The notes under the pieces were generated by a model. The model saw only the letters and a list, made by a program, of their open reading frames with translations. It ran no database searches and was not told the origin of the DNA. Shown piece after piece: positions 51,940 to 59,882 of a stretch of 64,000 nt of DNA. The DNA comes from Desulfobacteraceae bacterium (GTDB lineage Bacteria; Desulfobacterota; Desulfobacteria; Desulfobacterales; Desulfobacteraceae). Position 1 is the first letter of the stretch. Each line of letters starts with the position of its first letter. The position numbers and the translations under genes are program-made. The stretch lies in contig QZLA01000384.1 in NCBI GenBank assembly GCA_004796375.1, positions 43,131-107,130 on the forward strand. Direction: 5' to 3'.

Positions 51940-52685
51940 TGGCACAGTACAAAATTCACCCCATGGTCATGGGGACCAAGGTGTTTGATAAAAGTATGAT
52001 GACCTACCAGCACGGGACCGGTGTGGCATACACCATCCCCATCTACTGCTGGTACATCGAGGGCGGGGACAAGACCATACTGGTGGATACCGGCGAGATG
52101 AGCCCCATCCAGTCCGAGGAGAGGGAAAAGGCCATTGGCGGGCCCATACATACGTTTGAGCAGGGCCTGGCCCTGCACGGGTTAACCCCGGAAGATGTGG
52201 ATATTGTGATCCATACCCACCTGCACAACGACCATTGCGAGAATGACTACAAATGTGTCAATGCTGCGATCTACGTACATGAAGAGGAACTCAAAAGCAT
52301 CCATGACCCCCATCCGCTGGATTACAGGTACCTTGAAGATTATATCGAGGATGTCGAGGAGAACGGACAGCTCAGGGTGATGACCCAGGATACCCGGATA
52401 TTGCCGGGGATCGAGTGTATTCACACGCCGGCCCATACCAAGGGGGGCATGACGGTCATGGTGGACACGGCCAAGGGACGGGCTGCCATTACCGGGTTCT
52501 GTGTGATTCATGATAATTTTCAGCCCCCGCCGGAGATCCGGGCCATGGAGATGGAAGTGATTCCACCCGGAACCCATCTGGATGTTCAGCAGGCCTATGA
52601 TATCATGATCGATATCCAAACCCGTGCAGATATCATTCTCCCCCTGCATGAACCGGAATTTGCGGCAGGTAACGTCATCGGGTAA
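51939..52685 (+). CDS. MBL-fold metallo-hydrolase (N-acyl-homoserine-lactonase-like)
   Basis: A 248-residue metallo-beta-lactamase-fold protein. The metal motif is IHTHLHNDHCEND (HxHxDH), with further ligands in HTPAHTKGGM, an aspartate near AAITGFCVIHD, and a C-terminal histidine (LPLHEPEF). It resembles AHL lactonases and related lactone or ester hydrolases. ATG overlaps the ThyA-like stop (TAATG), so the two products are made together. Substrate unknown. Confidence 0.88.
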   Translation: MAQYKIHPMVMGTKVFDKSMMTYQHGTGVAYTIPIYCWYIEGGDKTILVDTGEMSPIQSEEREKAIGGPIHTFEQGLALHGLTPEDVDIVIHTHLHNDHCENDYKCVNAAIYVHEEELKSIHDPHPLDYRYLEDYIEDVEENGQLRVMTQDTRILPGIECIHTPAHTKGGMTVMVDTAKGRAAITGFCVIHDNFQPPPEIRAMEMEVIPPGTHLDVQQAYDIMIDIQTRADIILPLHEPEFAAGNVIG

Positions 52686-52690
52686 GGTGT

Positions 52691-53044
52691 ATGGATAAAG
52701 ACACGATCACCCTTCGGACCAAGACATGGATTGTTGATGAGAACAAGGATACCCTGTTCGGGGCCGGACAGCTCAAGATCCTGGAAACCATTGAGCGGAC
52801 CGGATCCATTTCTGCCGCTGCCAAGGAGATGAAAATGGGATACCGGTCCATGTGGGGCCGTATCCGGAAAGTGGAGCAGCGTACGGGTAAATCCCTGCTC
52901 ATCCGGCATAAGGGCGGGTCTGATGGCGGACGGTCAGAGCTGACCGAAGATGCCAAACTGATGGTTTCCCGCTTCAAGGCCCTGCAGCAGCGCATTGACG
53001 ACGCAGCCCAGGACATTTTTCACGCCATCTATTTCCCAGAGTAG
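52691..53044 (+). CDS. ModE-type winged-helix regulator (N-terminal domain only)
   Basis: A 117-residue LysR-like winged helix of the ModE family: LKILETIERTGSISAAAKEMKMGYRSMWGRIRKVEQ then GKSLLIRHKGGSDGG. The molybdate-binding TOBE domains of ModE are missing, as in many stand-alone regulators of molybdenum or tungsten genes. It starts 5 bp after the MBL gene and probably controls this operon or tunes metal-cofactor genes elsewhere. Confidence 0.9.
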   Translation: MDKDTITLRTKTWIVDENKDTLFGAGQLKILETIERTGSISAAAKEMKMGYRSMWGRIRKVEQRTGKSLLIRHKGGSDGGRSELTEDAKLMVSRFKALQQRIDDAAQDIFHAIYFPE

Positions 53045-53121
53045 CTTTCCTATAAATTCACATTTTGTCTGCTTATCGATAGGCAATTGATCGATCTGTC
53101 TATGTTGAATTACTTTTTTGA

Positions 53122-53150
53122 TTGACATTTTCTATGGATAGCTTTATGTT
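53122..53150 (+). promoter_or_regulatory. Sigma-70 promoter for the DUF2087-like regulator gene
   Basis: TTGACA (53122-53127), a 17-bp spacer, TATGTT (53145-53150), about 50 bp before the ATG at 53199. Confidence 0.6.
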
Positions 53151-53198
53151 TTGTCTAATTTTATATAAACAAAACCAACTATTGTCTAAGGTGTGCAG

Positions 53199-54008
53199 AT
53201 GGAATTCTGGGAACAGGCAGATGTAAATGATTTTCGGCAGGGCTTTATCTGGCTTGAGAAGGAACGGGTTTACCAGTGCCTGTTCTGTGGGGCAGTGTTC
53301 GCAAAAGGGGTGATTTACACCGTTCAAGAGGATGACACCATCCGGGAAGATGATACAGGAAGCGGCAATGGCGGGCCGATGATGACGAGACCGGTAATGG
53401 TGGATGCCCAGTGTGCCGCGCGGATACATATCAGACAGGTTCATGGCTCCTCCTTCAAAGCTCTGGTGGGGATTTCAGGGGTTAAAAACGGGTTGTCAGA
53501 CCTGCAAAAAGAGATCGTGTCTTTGATGTACCAGGGGCACTCCGATGCGGACATGGCCAGGATGCTTGGCAACAAGGCCCAGTCCACAATCCGGAATCAC
53601 CGGTACAACCTGAAGGAAAAATATAAGGAGTCAAAACTGTTTATGGCGATCATGGAAGAACTGGTCGAGCAGCAGAGAGCACCGGGTGAGGAGTTCATTC
53701 ACTTCCACTCAGGGCTGACGGTTAATGATGATCGGGTCCGGGTGACGGAAAAGGAGAAACAGGAGATCATTGACCGGTATTTTAAGAACAACACTTTAGT
53801 GAGCTTTCCTAAAAAACAGAAACGAAAGCTGGTGCTGCTTCAGCATATTGCCGCCCGGTTTGAAAAGGGCAGACAATACACGGAAAAAGAGGTCAATGAA
53901 ATCCTGGAGCATGTGTATGATGACTATGTGAGCATCCGAAGATACCTGATTGAATACGGATTTCTTGATCGGACACGGGATGGGGCCACTTACTGGCTAA
54001 ACACTTGA
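53199..54008 (+). CDS. LuxR-HTH/DUF2087-domain protein
   Basis: A 269-residue regulator-like protein. The N-terminus has a CLFCG zinc-finger-like pair. The middle (about 105-145) is a LuxR-type helix-turn-helix (LSDLQKEIVSLMYQGHSDADMARMLGNKAQSTIRNH). The C-terminus (about 200-265) matches DUF2087 (KLVLLQHIAARFEKGRQYTEKEVNEIL, then RRYLIEYGFLDRTRDGATYW). ATG 53199 is preferred over GTG 53193. It converges on the ferredoxin gene, with a 12-bp overlap of the 3' ends. Confidence 0.85.
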   Translation: MEFWEQADVNDFRQGFIWLEKERVYQCLFCGAVFAKGVIYTVQEDDTIREDDTGSGNGGPMMTRPVMVDAQCAARIHIRQVHGSSFKALVGISGVKNGLSDLQKEIVSLMYQGHSDADMARMLGNKAQSTIRNHRYNLKEKYKESKLFMAIMEELVEQQRAPGEEFIHFHSGLTVNDDRVRVTEKEKQEIIDRYFKNNTLVSFPKKQKRKLVLLQHIAARFEKGRQYTEKEVNEILEHVYDDYVSIRRYLIEYGFLDRTRDGATYWLNT

Positions 54009-54671
54009 GTCGGGGCCTTCCTTCACCATTTCGATGATCTGCTCCGGACAGGTGGAGACACAGAGCCCGCAGCCATAGCACCGGTCCGGATCATAAATCA
54101 GGACATCACTGTCTGGCCGTGCTTCAAGACGGCGTGCATCAAACGGGCACCGGTCGATGCAGATTCCGCACTGGGTGCAGTCTGATGCATCATGCCGGGC
54201 AATATATCCCGATTTTTGGGTAAGATAATGCCTGCCGTATTTAAACACCAGCTGGAGGTCATGGCAGCAGCACTCACAGCAGGAGCAGAAGGCAAATACC
54301 TCATGGTTCGGCTGATACAGGCTCATGTGGACCAGGCCGGCATCGTTGATCAGGGCGAGCGTTTCAAGTGCGGTGTCAAGGGAGATGACACGGGACCGGC
54401 CCTGCGCCGCGCGTTTCTCACCGACGTCATTTAAAATAAAGCACACCTCAAGGGGTTTGTCGCAGTGATGATAGCGCTGTCTGCAATCACAGTTTGCCAG
54501 GGTAATGACCCGGGCCTGTTTCAGGATATCCTGGGCCTGCTGGGTGGGGAGAACCACATTTTCGGGTGTCAGGGATTCATTCACCGGGATCACCCGGGAG
54601 GAATGGGTAATCTTTTTCTGGGCAATCCAATCGTCATACCGGGTGATCATTTTTTCAAGATAGTCATCCAT
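53997..54671 (-). CDS. 4Fe-4S ferredoxin-type protein with additional cysteine clusters
   Basis: A 224-residue protein. The C-terminus is a 2[4Fe-4S] ferredoxin (CTQCGICIDRCP and CYGCGLCVSTCP). Upstream are CDCRQRYHHC and CSCCECCCHD, which give further cysteine ligands seen in ferredoxin-like proteins of sulfate reducers. It is preceded by AGGAG and lies 3 bp after the GntR gene, so it may be part of its regulon. Electron partner unknown. Confidence 0.85.
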   Translation of the reverse strand: MDDYLEKMITRYDDWIAQKKITHSSRVIPVNESLTPENVVLPTQQAQDILKQARVITLANCDCRQRYHHCDKPLEVCFILNDVGEKRAAQGRSRVISLDTALETLALINDAGLVHMSLYQPNHEVFAFCSCCECCCHDLQLVFKYGRHYLTQKSGYIARHDASDCTQCGICIDRCPFDARRLEARPDSDVLIYDPDRCYGCGLCVSTCPEQIIEMVKEGPDSSV

Positions 54672-54674
54672 ATC

Positions 54675-55625
54675 TTACGGCTCCTGTTCGATAATTGATA
54701 GAATATACGACAGGTTATCCGGATCGATGTCCAGATCGACCCGGATAATGTCCCTTGAGGTGCCCATGAGGTGTGTCAGCTGGTCATGGGCATATTGGGT
54801 GGCAAAGATCACATCACACCGGGCAGCCATCCGGGCAAGGGCATCCGGATTGTCCATGCCGGCGTAGATTTTTTCCAGGGTGGAACCGGATGAAAACACG
54901 ATCCGTTTGAAAAAGGTTTCAGCACTTTTCTGTGTGACACAGCAATATCCGACCGTTGTGCCGGCAGGCAGCCGGGTGATCCGGTCCATGATGCGGAAGT
55001 CGGTTTTCAGCAGGAATCCGGTCACTTCGCATGCCGGTTCCGGAACCGCAGCCTTGAGTTCCTCCATGTGATTCATCCCGCAGATCACAAGATCATAAGA
55101 CCGTGACCGCCGGATAAATTTTTCCGGCATGGCTTCAATGTCCTGGATCAGCGTGAAATGGGTCTCCACATGGGCGGTCGCCTTTAGTTTCACATCCAGG
55201 GACTTGAGCACATCATAATTGCAATCCACAAGAATCAATCGGTTCCGGCCGGAGGGCAGGGTCGATTTCATCAATGTGTGTGAGATGAACGCATCAACAA
55301 TCTCCTGGCGGGACAATCCGGTTTTAAGGGCGTCATCATAGGCCTTTGAAAAAATATGCTGGATTCGGCAGAACGGGGACTCGGTATCGGCTGCCATGAC
55401 CGTGGTGCCGGAACCTTTGGAGATGGTGACCAGGTTTTCCAGGGCCAGCTCTTTATAAACCGCTGCCACCGTGTTCCGGTTGATATCCAGATACAGGGCA
55501 AGGTCTTTGGCAGACAGCAGTCTGTGCCCGGGCGGCAGGGAGCCTTGTTCGATCATGGCCTTGAGCTGGCGCTTGAGCTGCTCTTTGATGCTGAATGGCA
55601 GTGATGTGGAGATGGTAATATTCAT
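54675..55625 (-). CDS. GntR-family transcriptional regulator
   Basis: A 316-residue protein. It has an N-terminal GntR winged helix (PFSIKEQLKRQLKAMIEQGSLPPGHRLLSAKDLALYLDINRNTVAAVYKELALE) and a long C-terminal domain of an unusual, perhaps phosphoribosyltransferase- or periplasmic-binding-like fold. A 24-bp perfect palindrome starts 8 bp upstream of its ATG, pointing to autoregulation. The ATG has no Shine-Dalgarno sequence, so the message may be leaderless. It is cotranscribed with the ferredoxin protein. Confidence 0.88.
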   Translation of the reverse strand: MNITISTSLPFSIKEQLKRQLKAMIEQGSLPPGHRLLSAKDLALYLDINRNTVAAVYKELALENLVTISKGSGTTVMAADTESPFCRIQHIFSKAYDDALKTGLSRQEIVDAFISHTLMKSTLPSGRNRLILVDCNYDVLKSLDVKLKATAHVETHFTLIQDIEAMPEKFIRRSRSYDLVICGMNHMEELKAAVPEPACEVTGFLLKTDFRIMDRITRLPAGTTVGYCCVTQKSAETFFKRIVFSSGSTLEKIYAGMDNPDALARMAARCDVIFATQYAHDQLTHLMGTSRDIIRVDLDIDPDNLSYILSIIEQEP

Positions 55626-55633
55626 AATGATAT

Positions 55634-55657
55634 ATATACATAGTTAACTATGTATAT
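55634..55657. promoter_or_regulatory. 24-bp perfect palindrome, probable GntR operator
   Basis: The central 20 bases are ATACATAGTTAACTATGTAT, extended to 24 bp with complementary ends. It lies between the GntR gene start (55625) and the radical SAM gene end (55730), overlapping the probable promoter. The size and symmetry are typical of a GntR dimer site. Confidence 0.8.
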
Positions 55658-55729
55658 GTCAATATGGGCATAGTAAATAATACACTCACCACCATCTGGG
55701 GTGACCAACGCAAGGGTAAGGATCAGGTT

Positions 55730-56641
55730 TTAAATTCCGTAGACCTGCCCGGGAGCGAGGAAATTCGGAAATTTGTCCATGATCTCCTTGCGGACGGTGA
55801 AACAGAAATGGCATTCATCCACATATCCGGGAGAGGGCTTTTGATCCATATATGTGGATAGATGGGCCGGGCCGCCATGGATGAGTGAGCTGCAGATGGG
55901 ATGTTCAAGAGGATCGTACGCTTTGACCAATTCGGATAACGGCGTCTGCCACATATTTCCCATACTGATGCCCTGGCAGATCTGGACATTTCCAAACGCA
56001 TCGATATGGACCCTGGAGGGAGATTCCAGGTTTTCATAGGGGCAGGTGATCAAGTCTTTCCAGGGCCGGGTAGGCAAGCCTTTGGTCAGGGTTTCTACAG
56101 CGCGTCCCCTGAACATGGCATTTCCACCGACAACAGGTTGTCCCTTTTCCCCGGAATCCGTATCTGAATTGTCTTCAGGCGGTTCCACCACCGGAGGATC
56201 GATACAGATCATGGCGGTGTCGATGCCCAGTTCTTTGGCGGCATCATGGGCCATGGTGGCATTGTTGACCACCTGTTCCCCGTAATGGAAAGCATCATTG
56301 CTGATGCTCAGGTATGTCAGGCCGGCTTTGGCCAGGGGTTCCAGCCACAATACTGCATCTTCCCTGGAGTTGATCCCATAGGCGTTGGTCACCAAACCGA
56401 CCTTGAACCCTTTGCTGCTGGAGCGCCTGATGCTTTCAAGCAACAGGGGGTAAAACAAAGACGGCTCTCCGCCTTCAAAGAAGATCCATTCGATCGTGCC
56501 GATTTTCTCTGCCTCTTCAAGGACCTGATCCACCTGGGAAATGGTGAAGGTTCCTTTGGCACTCGGACTGCAGTAAAGAAAACAGTGATCACATTCAAAA
56601 TTACACATATAGGTGAGGAGAAAGTGGATTCCGGTCAGCAA
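55730..56641 (-). CDS. Radical SAM protein
   Basis: A 303-residue radical SAM enzyme. The cluster motif is CNFECDHC (about 13-20), followed by the glycine-rich FFEGGEPSLFYPLL. C-terminal cysteines (CPYEN, VQICQGIS, CSSLI and ECHFC) may bind an auxiliary cluster, as in SPASM/twitch enzymes. The start is TTG with a strong AAGGAGG site. It lies upstream of the GntR operator on the same strand. Substrate unknown; no precursor peptide was recognised next to it. Confidence 0.87.
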   Translation of the reverse strand: MLTGIHFLLTYMCNFECDHCFLYCSPSAKGTFTISQVDQVLEEAEKIGTIEWIFFEGGEPSLFYPLLLESIRRSSSKGFKVGLVTNAYGINSREDAVLWLEPLAKAGLTYLSISNDAFHYGEQVVNNATMAHDAAKELGIDTAMICIDPPVVEPPEDNSDTDSGEKGQPVVGGNAMFRGRAVETLTKGLPTRPWKDLITCPYENLESPSRVHIDAFGNVQICQGISMGNMWQTPLSELVKAYDPLEHPICSSLIHGGPAHLSTYMDQKPSPGYVDECHFCFTVRKEIMDKFPNFLAPGQVYGI

Positions 56642-56688
56642 TTTGAGCCCTCCTTTTGGTGATCCTTGAAGGATTTTCCGGCGCGATC

Positions 56689-56733
56689 GCCAGGGTTATC
56701 AGTACTTAGGAAAATGTACCCGATAACCCTGGC
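56689..56733. repeat. 12-bp inverted repeat between nemA-like and radical SAM genes
   Basis: GCCAGGGTTATC (56689-56700) and GATAACCCTGGC (56722-56733) are perfect inverted arms with a 21-nt loop containing a smaller GTAC pair. There is no T-run on either strand, so it is more likely an RNA structure or protein site than a classical terminator. Confidence 0.45.
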
Positions 56734-56752
56734 TAAAGTCAACCGGTAAGGT

Positions 56753-57838
56753 TTATTTATAGGGCGGATAATCGGTATATCCCTTTTCTCCGGGTGAATA
56801 CCAGTGGGTCATGTCTTCTGCAGGCTCAAGGGGATGATTATGTAAAAACCGTTCGGGCAGGTCCGGGTTGGTAATATAGGGCCGGCCGAACGCAATCAGG
56901 TCAGCATGACCGTCACGAATGGCGACTTCTGCACTTTCTTTGGTATATCCGCAGTTCCCGATAATCAGTCCCTTGAAAAGCGGTCTGAACTCGGCAAGGG
57001 TCATGGGTTCCCCCTGCTCATGAAATCCGAATGCAAGTCCGTCCATGATGTGCAGGTAACCCAGGTTCATCGCGTTCATCTCTTGGGCCGCATATAGAAA
57101 GGTCTCCCTGAAATCGGGGCTGCCCATGTCGTTGAATACGCCGTTAGGAGAAAGCCGGGCACCGACCTGTTCGGGCGGAAATACCTCAAGGACCGCCTCT
57201 AACACCTCCTTGAAGAATCGGAACCTTTTTTCCACACTGCCGCCATAATCATCCGTCCTGAGATTGGTTTTGGAATCCAGGAACTGGTTGATCAGGTAAC
57301 CGTTGGCCCCATGGACCTCAACCCCGGAAAATCCGGCGGCTCTGGCATTGACAGCAGCCTGGCGGTAATCGGCGACCGTGGATCTGATCTCATCAACCGT
57401 GAGCGGCCTCGGGGCTTCATAGGGTTTTTTACCTTTGGGGGTATGGATATAATCGCCATTAAGCTTGACATCCGAGGCGGATACCGGTGGCTCACCATCA
57501 TGAAAATCGGGGTGTGAGGCACGGCCGCAATGCCAGAGCTGGAGAAAGATCGGTGTCCGGGCGGGGGCGACAGCTGCGGTCACCTTTTTCCATCCCTCGA
57601 CCATCTCCGGGGTATAAATACCCGGCGAATCGATCCAGCCGATGCCCTGTTTTGAAATTACGGTGGCTTCCGTGATGAGCATCCCGGCAGATGCCCGCTG
57701 GAGATAATAATCGGCCATCAGATCATTGGGGACCCGCTCGGATCCGGCACGCCCCCGGGTCATGGGTGCCAGGGCAATTCTATTTTTAAATTCAAAATTA
57801 TTTCGGGTCAGTGGTTTGTGTAACGGATTCGTTTCCAT
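56753..57838 (-). CDS. Old yellow enzyme / alkene reductase (NemA-like)
   Basis: A 361-residue FMN-dependent ene-reductase. It has FKNRIALAPMTRGRAG near the start, the substrate pair in VHGANGYLINQFLDSKTNLRTDDYGGS (H-x-x-N), and the FMN-binding GNCGYTKESAEVAI and GRPYITNPDLP. It reduces activated alkenes or electrophiles with NAD(P)H. The start follows GGAGG. It probably precedes the radical SAM gene in the same transcript. Confidence 0.92.
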   Translation of the reverse strand: METNPLHKPLTRNNFEFKNRIALAPMTRGRAGSERVPNDLMADYYLQRASAGMLITEATVISKQGIGWIDSPGIYTPEMVEGWKKVTAAVAPARTPIFLQLWHCGRASHPDFHDGEPPVSASDVKLNGDYIHTPKGKKPYEAPRPLTVDEIRSTVADYRQAAVNARAAGFSGVEVHGANGYLINQFLDSKTNLRTDDYGGSVEKRFRFFKEVLEAVLEVFPPEQVGARLSPNGVFNDMGSPDFRETFLYAAQEMNAMNLGYLHIMDGLAFGFHEQGEPMTLAEFRPLFKGLIIGNCGYTKESAEVAIRDGHADLIAFGRPYITNPDLPERFLHNHPLEPAEDMTHWYSPGEKGYTDYPPYK

Positions 57839-57983
57839 AGGTTTCCTCCTGTTGGTATTAAATACAAAGGATGGGTGTAAGAACAGTCAGGAACAATATA
57901 GCGATATGTTAAGCATAACATAACCCATGTCAAACCCGGATCCGGTTCAATGAGAAACATTGTGAGTGGGAGAGGGCGGTGAG

Positions 57984-58442
57984 TTAATCCTTGTGCCAGG
58001 ATTGAATCTCTACAATATTGTTTTCAGGATCCCTGAAATAGACGAATTTCAACAATCCCACACCATCAATCGTTTTTTCGACCACCTGCCCGAGCATGGA
58101 GGCACCGTGTTCAAGGGCAAGGGCAAGGCAGGCATCCACATCATCCACTTCAAAGGCGATATGGGTATACCCCTGGTGATCAGCCATCCTTAAAGGCGCT
58201 TCCATGGTCTCATCGTAGGTAAAGATTTCAAGGGTCGGGGCATGGTCGCCAAGGGCGTCAAAACCTGGCAGCCAGAGATGAATCCCTTCAAGTCGGGCTC
58301 TGGTCAGCCCGGTGGCCCGGTCCAGCCAGCCGCCTGACAGATTTCGTTGGGGTGGCTTTTCTCTGCACTGAAATACCTGGATGTAGAATCGGGAGAGTCT
58401 TTTCCAGTCTTTAGCCGCAATGTTGGTATGCGCAAATCTCAT
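57984..58442 (-). CDS. VOC-family protein (glyoxalase/lactoylglutathione lyase-like)
   Basis: A 152-residue protein with paired VOC modules: RFAHTNIAAKDWKRLSRFYI at the start, HIAFEVDDVDACLALALEHGAS, and FRDPENNIVEIQSWH with a metal-type Glu. Several ligand positions fit a metal-dependent VOC enzyme. Its ATG overlaps the TraB/GumN stop by one base. Substrate unknown. Confidence 0.85.
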   Translation of the reverse strand: MRFAHTNIAAKDWKRLSRFYIQVFQCREKPPQRNLSGGWLDRATGLTRARLEGIHLWLPGFDALGDHAPTLEIFTYDETMEAPLRMADHQGYTHIAFEVDDVDACLALALEHGASMLGQVVEKTIDGVGLLKFVYFRDPENNIVEIQSWHKD

Positions 58443-59320
58443 TACAGTTTCTCCACCCGGTATCCACGCTTTTCCAGTTGGGTCAACAGTCCGTCTTTAC
58501 CGATGAAGTGGGCGACGCCCACAAGGATCATGGCCTTTTTACCGGAAGTGATCATTTGTTCAATCCGGGGGATCCAGGCGGTGTTCCGGTCGGTCAGCAA
58601 CTGCCGGTACATGTGGGGAAATTTCTCTTGAATGGGGGTGATAAACAATTCCTTAAGCGCATCGCGGTCTCCGATACGCCAGGCATTGATCATCCGGGGC
58701 AGCTTGGATTTGACCTGGTGGATATCTTCCAGGGAGTGCTTGACAAACTCCTCTTCAAAACCCTTACCCAGGCCGACCACAAATTCAATCTGCTGCTCCA
58801 CCGTCTCAAGAAATTGAAATGATTTGCCGCCCTGCCGCCCCTTTTGGTAAAAGTGCATATCCACACCTTCCATGGTAAACCCCATTTTCTGAAATTCTAC
58901 CAGGACTATGGTCATCATGGCCATGGACGGTTTATACCGGTTAATTCCCTCAATGGGCAATCCGATCTGCCGGCAGTGTGCTTCAAGCATCTTGTAGGTA
59001 TCCGGTGGCAGTACGGATTCAAGGGTGGTTCCGGGCAGGTGAACTTTGGACATCAGCAGGTGCTGGACCGAAGGATCCTGCATCCTTGCCACATCTGCCT
59101 CAAAAACCAGTATGGCTGAATCGTTATAGGCCTGTTCAAACTCCCTGGGCAGCGGAAAGTCAGACGGCCTGAGCAGGTGGGAGGTGCCGCAAAGATAGAT
59201 GTGGGTATCTTGTGAAGATATTTTCCAGACCGATGTATCGGCCAGGCACGGGAAACTTGAGAAAATGACAATCAGGACGGACAGATACAGGGTTCTTTTC
59301 ATGATATCCAGAATTTTCAT
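58442..59320 (-). CDS. Exported TraB/GumN-family protein
   Basis: A 292-residue protein with a signal peptide (about 8-27). The TraB/GumN domain has TSVWKISSQDTHIYLCGTSHLL near the start and the C-terminal AMILVGVAHFIGKDGLL. The two GxxH motifs (GTSH and GVAH) are conserved. The family is thought to be metalloproteases or similar. It lies 9 bp after the BLUF gene. The first Met or the Met at residue 7 could be the start. Confidence 0.88.
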   Translation of the reverse strand: MKILDIMKRTLYLSVLIVIFSSFPCLADTSVWKISSQDTHIYLCGTSHLLRPSDFPLPREFEQAYNDSAILVFEADVARMQDPSVQHLLMSKVHLPGTTLESVLPPDTYKMLEAHCRQIGLPIEGINRYKPSMAMMTIVLVEFQKMGFTMEGVDMHFYQKGRQGGKSFQFLETVEQQIEFVVGLGKGFEEEFVKHSLEDIHQVKSKLPRMINAWRIGDRDALKELFITPIQEKFPHMYRQLLTDRNTAWIPRIEQMITSGKKAMILVGVAHFIGKDGLLTQLEKRGYRVEKL

Positions 59321-59329
59321 TGCATGGGG

Positions 59330-59779
59330 TTAATGGTCATCATCCGAAATACTCTCGCTTAGGAAAGCCTCGTTGGCATCAGCCAGTTCAAAAATGAGTT
59401 TGACCGCACTTCTGGAAGACAGGCCGAACGGGTCAAAGGCGGTGCCGGAAGAATACTTGAACAGGATCGACTGGTCTGTTTTTCGGGCAGATACATACGC
59501 CACTGACCACTTGCCGAATGAACGGGCATCCACCTCCTGGTAATCCAGGATGGTGACATCCTGATGCCGCGAGTCTTTCAGGATATCTGCATACAGGGCA
59601 TTGACCGAACGTCGCGGACCCTCAAGCCATTGGATGAAATATTTGGGATCGTAGAACAGGATCCCGCTGATTCCACGTTTCATGTTTTTTTCGCGGGCGA
59701 CCTCCAAGATTCCTCTAATGTCATCCAGGTTGCAGTCCGGTGTAGACCGGCTGGTGTAGAGCAGTCGAACCAGGGTCAT
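59330..59779 (-). CDS. BLUF-domain blue-light photoreceptor
   Basis: A 149-residue protein of the short, PixD-like type. The flavin-photocycle residues match in number: Tyr8 (LLYTSR), Asn32 and Gln50 (YFIQWLEG), and Trp91 (FGKWSV). Met93 of PixD is Val here. BLUF proteins sense blue light through FAD. This one has no fused output domain and a C-terminal tail of about 45 residues. The start follows GGAGGTGTGCC. The partner is unknown; a chemotaxis receptor and an exported protein are adjacent. Confidence 0.92.
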   Translation of the reverse strand: MTLVRLLYTSRSTPDCNLDDIRGILEVAREKNMKRGISGILFYDPKYFIQWLEGPRRSVNALYADILKDSRHQDVTILDYQEVDARSFGKWSVAYVSARKTDQSILFKYSSGTAFDPFGLSSRSAVKLIFELADANEAFLSESISDDDH

Positions 59780-59882
59780 GGCACACCTCCGTTCACAGGT
59801 TAGGATTTAGTATTCATCATAGGCACATGAATGAAAATATGCAAGTGTTAAAGCACGTTGCCCAATGTCGCGTTACAGGCGG

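Noticed and set aside
55664..55861. Plus-strand frame of 65 codons
   Set aside because: It overlaps the 3' end of the radical SAM gene on the opposite strand and lacks start signals.
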